Positions 26,389 to 39,015 of a stretch of 64,000 nt of DNA are shown here, piece after piece. The DNA lies in NCBI RefSeq assembly GCF_051401765.1, contig NW_027480569.1:868001-932000 (forward strand). Direction: 5' to 3'. Under the pieces are notes generated by a model. That model did no database searches, was not told the DNA's origin, and worked only from the letters and a program-made list of their open reading frames with translations. The first letter of the stretch is position 1. Each line of letters starts with the position of its first letter. Origin of the DNA: Calliopsis andreniformis. Taxonomy: Eukaryota > Arthropoda > Insecta > Hymenoptera > Andrenidae. A program made the translations under genes and the position numbers.

Positions 26389-29300
26389 TTGAGGATTGAG
26401 GATTGAGGATTGAGGATTGAGGATTGAGGGTTGAAGATTGAGTATTGAGTATTGAAGGTTGAGGATCGTGGATTGAGGATTAAGGATTGAGGATTGAATA
26501 TTGTAGATTGAGTATTGATGCCTGAGGATTGAGGATTGAGGATTGAGGATAGAGGATTGAGGATTGAAGATTGAGTATTGAGGATTGAAGATTGAGGATT
26601 GAAGATTGAGTATTGATGATTGAATATTGAGGATTGAGGATTGAGAATTGAGGATTGAGGATTGGGTATTGAGGATTGAGGAATGAGGATTGAGGATTGA
26701 GGTTTGAGGATTGAGGTTTGCAGATTGAGTATTGAGGATTGAAGATTGAGGATTGAGGATTGAGGATTGAGGAATGAGGATTGAAGATTGAGTATTGAGG
26801 ATTGAAGATTGAGGATAGAGGATTGAGTACTGAGGATGGAGGATGAGGGCTGAGGGTTGAGGATTGAGGATTGAGAAATGAGGGTTGAGGATTGAGGATT
26901 GAAATTGAGGATTGGGTATTTAGGATTGAAGAATGAGGATTGAGGAATTAGGATTGAGGATTGAGGATTGAGGATTGAAGATTGAGGATTGGGTATTGAG
27001 GATTGAAGAATGAGGATTGAGGATTGAAGGTTGAATATTTATGATTGAATATTGAGGACTGAGGATTGAGTGTTGTGGATTGAGGACGAGGACTAAGGGT
27101 TGAATATTGATGTTTGAGGTCTGAGGATTAAGGATTGAGGATTGAGAATTGAGGATTGAGGATTGAGGATTGCAGATTAAGGATTGGGTATTTAGGATTG
27201 AAGAATGAGGATTGAGGATTGAGGTTTGAGGATTGGGGATTGAAGATTGAGTATTGATGATTGAATATTGAGGATTGAGTATTGGGGTTTGAGGATTGAG
27301 GATGAAGACTGAGGGTTGAGGATTGAGGTTTGAGGAACGAGGATTGAGGATTGAGGATTGAGGACTAAGGATTGACGATTGCGTATTGAAGATTGAGGAT
27401 TGATGACTGAGGAGTGACGACTGAGAATTGAGGATTGAGGATTGATGATTGAAGATTGAGTATTGAGGACTGCATATTGCGGATTGAGGATTGAGGTTTG
27501 AGGATTCAGGATTGAAGATTGAGTATTGAGTATTGAAGGTTGAGGATTGTGGATTGAGGATTAAGTATTGAGGATTGAATATTGTAGATTGAGTATTGAT
27601 GCCTGAGGATTGAGGATTGAGGATTGAGGATTGAGGATTGAGGATTGAAGATTGAGTATTGAGGATTGAAGATTGAGGGTTGAAGATTGAGTATTGATGA
27701 TTGAATATTGAGGATTGAGGATTGAGGATTGAGGATTGAGGATTGAGGATTGAGGATTGAGGATTGAAGATCGAGTATTGATGATTGAATATTGAGGATT
27801 GAGGATTGAGGTTTGAGGATTGAGGACGAGGACTGACGGCAGAGGATTTAGGTTTGAGGATTGAGGATTGAGGACTGAGGATTGAGGATGAGTGCTAAGC
27901 GTCGGGGATTGAGATTCGACGACTGAGGACTGAGGATTGAGGATTGAGAATTGAGGATTGACGATTGAGGATTGAAGATTGAGTATTGATGACTGAATAT
28001 TGAGGATTGAGGATTGAGGTCTGAGGATTGAGGATTGAGGATTGAGGATTGAGGATAGAGGATTGAGTACTGAGGATGGAGGATGAGGGCTGAGGGTTGA
28101 GGATTGAGGATTGAGAAATGAGGATTGAGGATTGAGGATTGAAATTGAGGATTGGGTATTGAGGATTGAAGAATGAGGATTGTGGAATTAGAATTGAGGA
28201 TTGAGGATTGAGGATTGAAGATTGAGGATCGGGTATTGAGGATTGAAGAATGAGGATTGAGGATTGAGGATTGAGGATTGAGGATTGAAGATTGAGCGTT
28301 GAGGACTGAAGATTGAGGATTGAGGATTGAGGATTGAGGATTGAGGATTGAAGATTGAGTATTGAGGATCGAAGATTGAGGATTGAGTATTGAGGATTGA
28401 GGATTCAGGGTTGAAGATTGAGGATTGAGGATTGAGGATTGAGGATTGAGGATTGAGGATTGAGGATTGAAGATTGAATATTGATGATTGAATATTGATG
28501 ACTGCGGATTGAGGGTTGTGGATTGTGGACGAGGACTAAGGGTTGAATATTGATGTTTGAGGTCTGGGGACTAAGGATTGAGGATTGAGAATTGAGGATT
28601 GATGATTGAGGATTGAAGATTGAGGATTGGGTATTTAGGATTGAAGAATGAGGATTGAGGACTGAGGTTTGAGGATTGAGGATTGAACATTGATTATTGA
28701 TGATTGAATATTGAGGATTGAGGATTGAGGTTTGAGGATTGAGGATGAAGACTGAGGGTTGAGGCTTTAGGTTTGAGGAACGAGGATTGAGGATTGAGGA
28801 CTGAGGACTAAGGATTGACGATTGAGTATTGAAGATTGAGGATTGATGACTGAGGATTGACGACTGAGAATTGAGGATTGAGGATTCATGATTGAAGATT
28901 GAGCATTGAGGATTGAATATTGAGGATTGAGGATTGAGGATAGAGGATTGAGGATTGAGGATTGAGGATTGAAGATTGAGTATTGAGTATTGAAGGTTGA
29001 GGATTGTGGATTGAGGATTAAGGACTGAGGGTTGAATATTGTAGATTGAGTATTGATGCCTGAGGATTGAGGATTGAGGATCGAGGATTGAGGATTGAGG
29101 ATTGAGGATTGAAGATTGAGTATTGAGGATTGAAGATTGAGGGTTGAAGATTGAGTATTGATGATTGAATATTGAGGATTGAGGATTGAGGATCGAGGAT
29201 TGAAGATTGAGAATTGAGGATTGAAGATTGAGGATTGAGGATTGAGTATTGAGTATTGAGGATTGAGGATGGAGGATGAGTGCTGAGGGTTGAGGATTGA

Positions 29301-29907
29301 GGATTGAGAATTGAAATTGAGGATTGGGTATTGAGGATTGAAGAATGAGGATTGAGGGATTAGGATTGAGGATTGAGGATTGAGGATTGAAGATTGAGGA
29401 TTGGGTATTGAGGATTGAAGAATGAGGATTGAGGATTGAGGATCGAGGATTGAGGATTGAAGATTAGTGTTGAGGATTGAAGATTGAGGATTGATTATTG
29501 AGGATTGAGGATTGAGGATTGAAGATTGAGTGTTGAGAGTTGAAGATTGAGGATTGAGGATTGAGGATTGAGGATTGAGGATTGAAGATTGAGTGTTGAG
29601 GATTGAAGATTGAGGATTGAGTATTGAGGATTAAGGATTCAGGGTTGAAGATTGAGGATTGAGGATTGAGGATTGAGGATTGAGGATTGAGGATTGAAGA
29701 TTGAATATTGATGATTGAATATTGAGAACTGAGGATTGAGGGTTGTGGATTGAGGACGTGGACTGGGGGTTGAATATTGATGTTTGTGGTCTGAGGATTA
29801 AGGATTGAGGATTGAGAATTGAGTATTGAGGATTGAGGATTGAAGATTGAGGATTGGGTATTTAGAATTGAAGAATGAGGATTGAGGATTGAGGTTTGAT
29901 GATTGAG
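26389..29907 (+). repeat. Copy of the 4.2-7.7 kb segment
   Basis: It matches 4203-7710 at offset 22186-22193 over about 3.5 kb. Its 27959-29907 part also matches 9781-11729 at a constant 18178. It has seven perfect monomer positions after GCCTGAGG near 29060, one of them changed to GAGGATC, so it descends from the 9781-like form in that part. It breaks off at GTTTGATGATTGAGG, after which a 9.34-kb-like sequence follows. Confidence 0.85.
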
Positions 29908-30635
29908 GATTGAGGATTGAGTGTTGAGGGTTGAAGATTGAGGATTGAGGATAGAGGATTGAGGATTGAGGATTGAAGATTGAGTATTGAGGATTGAAGA
30001 TTGAGGATTGAGTATTGAGGATTGAGGATTCAGGGTTGAAGATTGAGGATTGAGGATTGCGGATTGAGGATCTAGGATTGGAGATTGATTATTGAGTATA
30101 GAAGGTTGAGGATTGTGGATTGAAGATTGAGGGTTGAGGATTGAGGATTGAGGAATGAGGATTGAAGGTTGAGTATTGAGGATTGAGGATTGAGGATTGA
30201 GAATTGAGGATTGAGGATTGAGGATTGAAGATTGAGTATTGATGATTGAATATTGAGGATTGAGGATTGAGGATTGAGGATTGAAGATTGAGTATTGAGG
30301 ATTGAAGATTGAGGATTGAGTATTGAGGATTGAGGATTCAGGGTTGAAGATTGAGGATTGAGGATTGAGGATTGAGGATTGAGGATTGAGGATTGAAGAT
30401 TGAATATTGATGATTGAATATTGAGGACTGGGGATTGAGGGTTGTGGATTGAGGACGAGGACTGAGGGTTGAATATTGACGTTTGAGGTCTGAGGATTAA
30501 GGATTGAGGATTGAGAATTGAGTATTGAGGATTGAGGATTGAAGATTGAGGATTGGGTATTTAGGATTGAAGAATGAGGATTGAGGATTGAGGATTGAGG
30601 ACTAAGGATTGACGATTGAGTATTGAACATTGAGG
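29908..30635 (+). repeat. Copy of the 9.34-9.75 kb and 46.29-47.14 kb sequence with a ~132-bp deletion
   Basis: GTGTTGAGGGTTG at 29921 and 46301 gives offset 16380, while GAACATTGAGG at 30625 and 47137 gives 16512. The 132-bp difference lies near 30590. There, GAGGATTGAGGACTAAGG directly follows GAAGAATGAGG, without the GGTTTTAGG, GAGGATGAAG and GGAACGAGG monomers that the other copy has. GATCTAGG is near 30070, as at 9507 (offset 20564). The - strand is open from 30630 down to 29464 (388 residues), with an ATG provided by GAACATTG, and reads only the heptad. Confidence 0.75.
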
Positions 30636-31683
30636 AATGATGACTGAGGATTGACGACTGAGAATTGAGGATTGAGGATTGATGATTGAAGGTTGAGTAT
30701 TGAGGATTGAATATTGAGGATTGAGGATTGAGGATTGAGGATTGAGGATTGAGGATTGAGGATTGAGGATTGAAGATTGAGTATTGAGTATTGAAGGTTG
30801 AGGATTGTGGATTGAGGATTAAGGTTTGAGGATTGAATATTGTAGATTGAGTATTGATACCTGAGGATTGAGGATTGAGGATTGAGGATTGAGGATTGAG
30901 GATTGAGGATTGAAGATTGACTATTGAGGATTGAAGATTGAGGGTTGAAGATTGCGTATTGATGATTGAATATTGAGGATTGTAGAATGAGGATTGAGGA
31001 TTGAGGTTTGAGGATTGAGGATTGAAGATTGAGTATTGATGATTGAATATTCAGGGTTGGCGATTGAGTATTGAAGATTGAGGATTGATGACTGAGGATT
31101 GACGACTGAGAATTGAGGATTGAGGATTGATGATTGAAGATTGAGTATTGAGGATTGAATATTGAGGATTGAGGATTGAGGATTGAGGATTGAGGATTGA
31201 GGATTGAGGATTGAAGATTGAGTATTGAGTATTGAAGGTTGAGGATTGTGGATTGAGGATTAAGGATTGTGGATTGAGGATTGGATATTGAGGATTGAGT
31301 AATGAGGATTGAGGATTGAGGTTTGAGGATTGAGGATTGAAGATTGAGTATTGATGATTGAATATTGAGGATTGAGGATTGAGGTTTGAGGATTGAGGAT
31401 TGAGGATTGAGGATTGAAGGTTGAGTATTGAGGATTGAAGATTGAGGATTGAAGATTGAGTATTGATGATTGAATATTGAGGATTGAGGATTGAGGATTG
31501 AGGATTGAGGATTGGGTATTGAGGATTGAGGAATGAGGATTGAGGATTGAGGTTTGAGGATTGAGGATTGCAGATTGAGTATTGAGGATTGAAGATTGAG
31601 GATTGAGGATTGAGGATTGAGGAAAGAGGATTGAAGGTTGAGTATTGAGGATTGAAGATTGAGGATAGAGGATTGAGTACTGA
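30636..31683 (+). repeat. D and E monomers shared with 47.1-49.1 kb
   Basis: GATACCTGAGG has ACCT at 30859 and 47371 (offset 16512). The GGTTGGCGATTGAG stretch near 31055 corresponds to 48477 (offset 17422). This stretch is the shorter version; the copy at 47-49 kb has about 910 extra bases from local tandem duplication. Confidence 0.75.
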
Positions 31684-34600
31684 GGATGGAGGATGAGGGC
31701 TGAGGGTTGAGGATTGAGGATTGAGAAATGAAGATTGAGGATTGAGGATTGAAATTGAGGATTGGGTATTGAGGATTGAAGAATGAGGATTGAGGAATTA
31801 GGATTGAGGATTGAGGATTGAGGATTGAAGATTGAGGATTGGGTGTTGAGGATTGAAGAATGAGGATTGAGGACTGAGGATTGAGGATTGAGGATTGAAG
31901 ATTGAGTGTTGAGGATTGAAGATTGAGGATTGAGGATTGACGATTGAGGATTGAGGATTGAAGATTGAGTATTGAGGATTGAAGGTTGAGGATTGAGTAT
32001 TGAGGATTGAGTATTCAGGGTTGAAGATTGAGGATTGAGGATTGAGGAATGAGGATTGAGGATTAAGGATTGAAGATTGAATATTGATCATTGAATATTG
32101 AGGACTGAGGATTGAGGGTTGTGGATTGAGGACGAGGACTGAGGGTTGAATATTGATGTTTGACGTCTGAGGATTAAGGATTGAGGATTGAGAATTGAGG
32201 ATTGAGGATTGAGGATTGAAGATTAAGGATTGGGTATTTAGGATTGAAGAATGAGGATTGAGGATTGAGGTTTGAGGATTGAGGATTGAAGATTTAGTAT
32301 TGATGATTGAATACTGAGGATTGAGGATTGAGGTTTGAGGATTGAGGATGAAGACTGGGCGTTGAGGATTGAGGTTTGAGGAACGAGGATTGAGGATTGA
32401 GGATTGAGGACTAAGGATTGACGATTGAGTATTGAAGATTGAGGATTGATGACTGAGGATTGAAGACTGAGAATTGAGGATTGAGGATTGATGATTGAAG
32501 ATTGAGTATTGAGGATTGAATATTGCGGATTGAGGATTGAGGATTGAGGATTGAGGATTGAGGATTGAGGATTGAAGATTGAGAATTGAGGGGTGAAGAT
32601 TGAGGGTTGAAGATTGAGTATTGATGATTGAATATTGAGGATTGAGGATTGAGGATTGAGGATTGAGGATTGAGGATTGAGGATTGAAGATTGAGTATTG
32701 ATGATTGAATATTGAGGATTGAGGATTGAGGATTGAGGACGAGGACTGACGGTAGAGGATTTAGGTTTGAGGATTGAGGATTGAGGGATGAGGATTGAGG
32801 ATGAGTGCTAAGGGTCGGGGATTGATGTTCGACGTCTGAGGACTGAGGATTGAGGATTGAGAATTGAGGATAGATGTTTGAGGATTGAAGATTGAGGATT
32901 GAGGATTGAGGATTGAGGAATGAGGATTGAAGATTGAGTATTGAGGATTGAAGAATGAGGATTGAGGAATTAGGATTGAGGATTGAGGATTGAGGATTGA
33001 AGATTGAGGATTGGGTATTGAGGATTGAAGAATGAGGATCGAGGATTGAGGATTGAGGATTGAGGATTGAAGATTGAGTGTTGAGGATTGAAAATTGAGG
33101 ATTGAGGATTGACGATTGAGGATTGAGGATTGAAGATTGAGTATTGAGGATTGAAGATGGAGGATTGAGTATTGAGGATTGAGGATTCAGGGTTGAAGAT
33201 TGAGGATTGAGGATTGAGGATTGAGGATTGAGGATTGAGGATTGAAGATTGAATATTTATGATTGAATATTGAGGACTGAGGATTGAGGGTTGTGGATTG
33301 AGGACGAGGACTGAGGGTTGAATATTGATGTTTGAGGTCTGAGGATTAAGGATTGAGGATTGAGAATTGAGGATTGAGGATTAAGGATTGAAGATTAAGG
33401 ATTGGGTATTTAGGATTGAAGAATGAGGATTGAGGATTGAGGTTTGAGGATTGGGGATTGAAGATTGAGTATCGATGATTGAATATTGAGGATTGAGGAT
33501 TGAGGTTTGAGGATTGAGGATGAAGACTGAGGGTTGAGGATTGAGGTTTGAGGAACGAGGATTGAGGATTGAGGATTGAGGACTAAGGATTGACGATTGA
33601 GTATTGAAGATTGAGGATTGATGACTGAGGATTGACGACTGAGAACTGAGGATTGAGGATTGATGATTGAAGATTCAGTATTGAGGATTGAGGATTGAGG
33701 ATTGAGGATTGAGGATTGAGGATTGAAGATTGAGTATTGCTGATTGAATATTGAGGATTGGGGATTGAGGTTTGAGGATTGAGGACGAGGACTGACGGTA
33801 GAGGATTTAGGTTTGAGGATTGAGGATTGAGGACTGAGGATTGAGGATGCGTGCTAAGCGTCGGGGATTGAGATTCGACGACTGAGGACTGAGGATTGAG
33901 GATTGAGAATTGAGGATTGATGTTTGAGGATTGAAGATTGAGGATTGTGTATTGAGGATTGAGGAATGAGGATTGAGGATTGAGGATTGAGGATTGAGGA
34001 TTGAGTATTGAGGATTGAGGATTGAGGATTGAGGATTGAGTATTGAGGATTGAGGATTGAAGATTGAGTATTGATGATTGAATATTGAGGATTGAGGATT
34101 GAGGTTTGAGGATTGAGGATTGAGGATTGAGGGTTGAGGATTCAGTATTGAAGATTGAGTATTGATGCCTGAGGATTGAGGATCGAGGATTGAGGATTGA
34201 GGATTGGAGATTGATTATTGAGGATTGAAGATTGAGGGTTGAGGATTGAGGATTGAGAATCGAGAATTGTGTATGAGGACTGAGGGTTGAGGATTGAGGT
34301 TTGAGGAATGAGGATTGAGGGTTGGGGAATGAGGATTGAGGATTGAGGATTGAGGATTGAGGATTGAGGATTGAGAATTGAGGATTGGAGATTGAGGATT
34401 GAGTATTGAGGATTGAGGATTCAGGGTTGAAGATTGAGGATTGAGGATTGAGGATTGAGGATTGAGGATTGAGGATTGAGGATTGGGTATTGAGGATTGA
34501 AGGATGAGGATTGAGGAATTAGGATTGAGGATTGAGGATTGAGGATTGAAGATTGAGGATTGGGTATTTAGGATTGAAGAATGAGGATTGAGGATTGAGG

Positions 34601-35775
34601 TTTGAGGATTGAGGATTGATGATTGAGTATTGTCGATTGAATATTGAGGATTGAGGATTGAGGTTTGAGGATTGAGGACGAGGACTGACGGTTGAGGATT
34701 GAGGTTAGAGGATTGAGGATTGGGGATTGAGGACTGAGGATTGAGGATTGAGGATTGAGGATTGAGCATTGAGGATTGAAGATTGATGACTGGGGATTGA
34801 GGATTGAATATTGAGGATTAACGATTGAAGATTGGGGATTGAGGATCTAGGATCGGAGATTGATTATTGAGGATTGAAGATTGAGGATTGACGATTGAGG
34901 ATTGAGAATTGCGAATTGAGGATGAGGACTGAGGGTTGAGGATTGAGGTTTGAGGAATGAGGATTGATGGTTGAGGATTGAGGATTGAGGATTGAGGATT
35001 GAGGATTGAGGATTGAGTATTGAAGATTGAGTATTGATACCTGAGGATTGACGATTGAGGATTGAGGATTGAGGATTGAGGATTGAAGATTGAGTATTGG
35101 GGATTGAAGATTGAGGATTGAGGATTGAGGATTGAGGATGGAGAATGAGGACTGACGGTTGAGGATTGAGGTTTGAGGATTGAAGGTTGAGGACTGAGGA
35201 CTGAGGATTGAGGATTGAGGATTGAGCAGTGAGGATTGAAGATTGAGTACTGGGGATTCGGCATTGCAGATTGAGGATTAAGGATTGAAGATTGAGTATT
35301 GAGGATTGAAGATAGAGGATTGAGTATTGAGGATTGAGGATTCAGGGTTGAAAATTGAGGATTGAGGATTGAGGATTGAGGATTGAGGATTGAGGATTGA
35401 AGATTGAATATTGATGATTGAATATTGAGGACTGAGGATTGAGGGTTGTGGTTGAGGACGAGGACTGAGGGTTGAATATTGATGTTTGAGGTCTGAGGAT
35501 TAAGGACTGAGGATTGAGAATTGAGGATTGAGGATTGAGGATTGGAAATTGAGGATTGGGTATTGAGTATTGAAGGTTGAGGATTGTGGATTGAGGATTA
35601 AGGATTGAGGATTGAATATTGTAGATTGAGTATTGATGCCTGAGGATTGAGGATTGAGGATTGAGGATTGAGATTGAGGATGGAAGATTGAGTATTGAGG
35701 ATTGAAGATTGAGGGTTGAAGATTGAGTATTGATGATTGAATATTGAGGATTGAGGATTGAGGATTGAAGATTGA
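31684..35775 (+). repeat. Second copy of the 12.1-16.2 kb segment
   Basis: It is colinear with 12085-16190 at offset 19599, then 19585. It lacks two heptamers near 32205 that the first copy has, and has rare differences such as GTATCGATG at about 33470. The 31684-33500 part is also colinear with 49106-50922 at offset 17422. GATTGAGATTGAGG near 35690, where one G of a GG pair is missing, distinguishes it from the first copy. Confidence 0.88.
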
Positions 35776-38700
35776 GGATTGAGGATTGAGGATTGAAGAT
35801 TGAGTATTGAGGATTGAAGATTGAGGATAGAGGATTGAGTACTGAGGATGGAGGGCTGAGGGTTGAGGATTGAGGATTGAGAATGAGGATTGAGGATTGA
35901 GGATTGAAATTGAGGATTGGGTATTGAGGATTGAAGAATGAGGGTTGAGGATTGAGGATTGAGGATTGAAGATTGAGGATTGGGTATTGAGGATTGAAGA
36001 TTGAGGATAGAGGATTGAGTACTGAGGATGGAGGATGAGGGCTGAGGGTTGAGGATTGAGGATTGAGGATGGAAGATTGAGTATTGAGGATTGAAGGTTG
36101 AGGGTTGAAGATTGAGTATTGATGATCGAATATTGAGGATTTAGGATTGAGGATTGAGGATTGAGGATTGAGGATTGAGGATTGAAGATTGAGTATTGCT
36201 GATTGAATATTGAGGATTGGGGATTGAGGTTTGAGGATTGAGGACGAGGACTGACGGTAGAGGATTTAGGTTTGAGGATTGAGGATTGAGGACTGAGGAT
36301 TGAGGATGCGTGCTAAGCATCGGGGATTGAGATTCGACGACTGAGGACTGAGGATTGAGGATTGAGAATTGAGGATTGATGTTTGAGGATTGAGATTGAG
36401 GATTGGGTATTGAGGATGAGGAATGAGGATTGAGGATTGAGGATTGAGGATCTAGGATTGGAGATTGATTATTGAGTATAGAAGGTTGAGGATTGTGGAT
36501 TGAAGATTGAGGATTGAGGACTGAGGATTGAGGATTGAGGATTGAGGATTGAGGATTGAGGATTGAGGATTGAGGATTGAGGATTGAGGATTGAGGATTG
36601 AGTATTGAAGATTGAGTATTGATGCCTGAGGATTGAGGATCGAGGATTGAGGATTGAGGATTGGAGATTGATTATTGAGGATTGAAGATTGAGGATTGAG
36701 GATTGAGGATTGAGAATTGAGAATTGAGTATGAGGACTGAGGGTTGAGGATTGAGGTTTGAGGAATGAGGATTGAGGGTTGGGGAATGAGGATTCAGGAT
36801 TGAGGATTGAGGATTGAGCATTGAAGATTGAGTATTGATGCCTGAGGATTGAGGATTGAGGATTGAGGATTGAGGATTGCAGATTGAGTATTGAGGATTG
36901 AAGATTGAGGATTGAGGATTCAGGATTGAGGAATGAGGATTGAAGATTGAGTATTGAGGATTGAAGATTGAGGATTGAGGATTGAGGATTGAGGAATGAG
37001 GATTGAAGATTGAGTATTGAGGATTGAAGATTGAGGATAGAGGATTGAGGATTGAAGATTGTAGATTGAGTATTGAGGATTGAAGATTGAGGATTGAGTA
37101 TTGATGATTGAGGATTCAGGGTTGAAGATTGAGGATTGAGGATTGAGGATTGACGATCTAGGATTGGAGATTGATTATTGAGTATAGAAGCTTGAGGATT
37201 GTGGATTGAGGATTGAGGATTGAGGATTGAGGATTGAGGATTGAGGATTGAGTATTGAGAATTGAGGATTGGAGGTTGAGGATTGAGTATTGAGGATTGA
37301 GTATTCAGGGTTGAAGATTGAGTATTGAGGATTGAGGATTGAGGATTGAGGATTGAGGACTGAGGATTGGGTATTGAGGATTGAGGAATGAGGATTGAGG
37401 ATTGAGGTTTGAGGATTGAGGATTGCAGATTGAGTATTGAGGATTGAAGATTGAGGATTGAGGATTGAGGATTGAGGATTGAGGATTGAGGATTGAGGAT
37501 TGAAGATTGAGTATTGGGGATTGAAGATTGAGGATTGAGGATTGAGGATTGAGGATGGAGAATGAGGACTGACGGTTGAGGATTGAGGTTTGAGGATTGA
37601 AGGTTGAGGACTGAGGACTGAGGATTGAGGATTGAGGGTTGAGCAGTGAGGATTGAAGATTGAGTACTGGGGATTCGGCATTGCAGATTGAGGATTAAGG
37701 ATTGAAGATTGAGTATTGAGGATTGAAGATAGAGGATTGAGTATTGAGGATTGAGGATTCAGGGTTGAAAATTGAGGATTGAGGATTGAGGATTGAGGAT
37801 TGAGGATTGAGGATTGAAGATTGAGTATTGAGGATTGAAGATAGAGGATTGAGTATTGAGGATTGAGGATTCAGGGTTGAAAATTGAGGATTGAGGATTG
37901 AGGATTGAGGATTGAGGATTGAAGATTGAATATTGATGATTGAATATTGAGGACTGAGGATTGAGGGTTGTGGTTGAGGACGAGGACTGAGGGTTGAATA
38001 TTGATGTTTGAGGTCTGAGGATTAAGGACTGAGGATTGAGAATTGAGGATTGAGGATTGAGGATTGGAAATTGAGGATTGGGTATTGAGTATTGAAGGTT
38101 GAGGATTGTGGATTGAGGATTAAGGATTGAGGATTGAATATTGTAGATTGAGTATTGATGCCTGAGGATTGAGGATTGAGGATTGAGGATTGAGGATTGA
38201 GGATGGAAGATTGAGTATTGAGGATTGAAGATTGAGGGTTGAAGATTGAGTATTGATGATTGAATATTGAGGATTGAGGATTGAGGATTGAAGATTGAGG
38301 ATTGAGGATTGGAGGATTGAAGATTGAGTATTGAGGATTGAAGATTGAGGATAGAGGATTGAGTACTGAGGATGGAGGGCTGAGGGTTGAGATTGAGATT
38401 GAGAAATGAGGGATTGAGGATTGAGGATTGAAATTGAGGATTGGGTATTGAGGATTGAAGAATGAGGGTTGAGGATTGAGGATTGAGGATTGAAGATTGA
38501 GGATTGGGTATTGAGGATTGAAGATTGAGGATAGAGGATTGAGTACTGAGGATGGAGGATGAGGGCTGAGGGTTGAGGATTGAGGATTGAGGATGGAAGA
38601 TTGAGTATTGAGGATTGAAGATTGAGGGTTGAAGATTGAGTATTGATGATCGAATATTGAGGATTGAGGATTGAGGATTGAGGATTGAGGATTGAGGATT

Positions 38701-39015
38701 GAGGATTGAAGATTGAGTATTGCTGATTGAATATTGAGGATTGGGGATTGAGGTTTGAGGATTGAGGACGAGGACTGACGGTAGAGGATTTAGGTTTGAG
38801 GATTGAGGATTGAGGACTGAGGATTGAGGATGCGTGCTAAGCATCGGGGATTGAGATTCGACGACTGAGGACTGAGGATTGAGGATTGAGAATTGAGGAT
38901 TGATGTTTGAGGATTGAAGATTGAGGATTGGGTATTGAGGATTGAGGAATGAGGATTGAGGATTGAGGATTGAGGATCTAGGATTGGAGATTGATTATTG
39001 AGTATAGAAGGTTGA
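35400..39015 (+). repeat. 2.5-kb repeat: 35.4-36.6 kb and 37.9-39.1 kb
   Basis: GGAAATTGAGG at 35544 and 38066 and GCTAAGCATCGG at 36312 and 38836 give offsets of about 2522-2524. The GCATC sub-variant of the A core appears only in these copies and at 42220. Between the copies, 36.6-37.9 kb holds E-, B- and D-type monomers and ends with the GATTCGGCATTGCAG stretch known from 15.67 kb. Several one-base length changes here are not shared by the copies. Confidence 0.75.
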
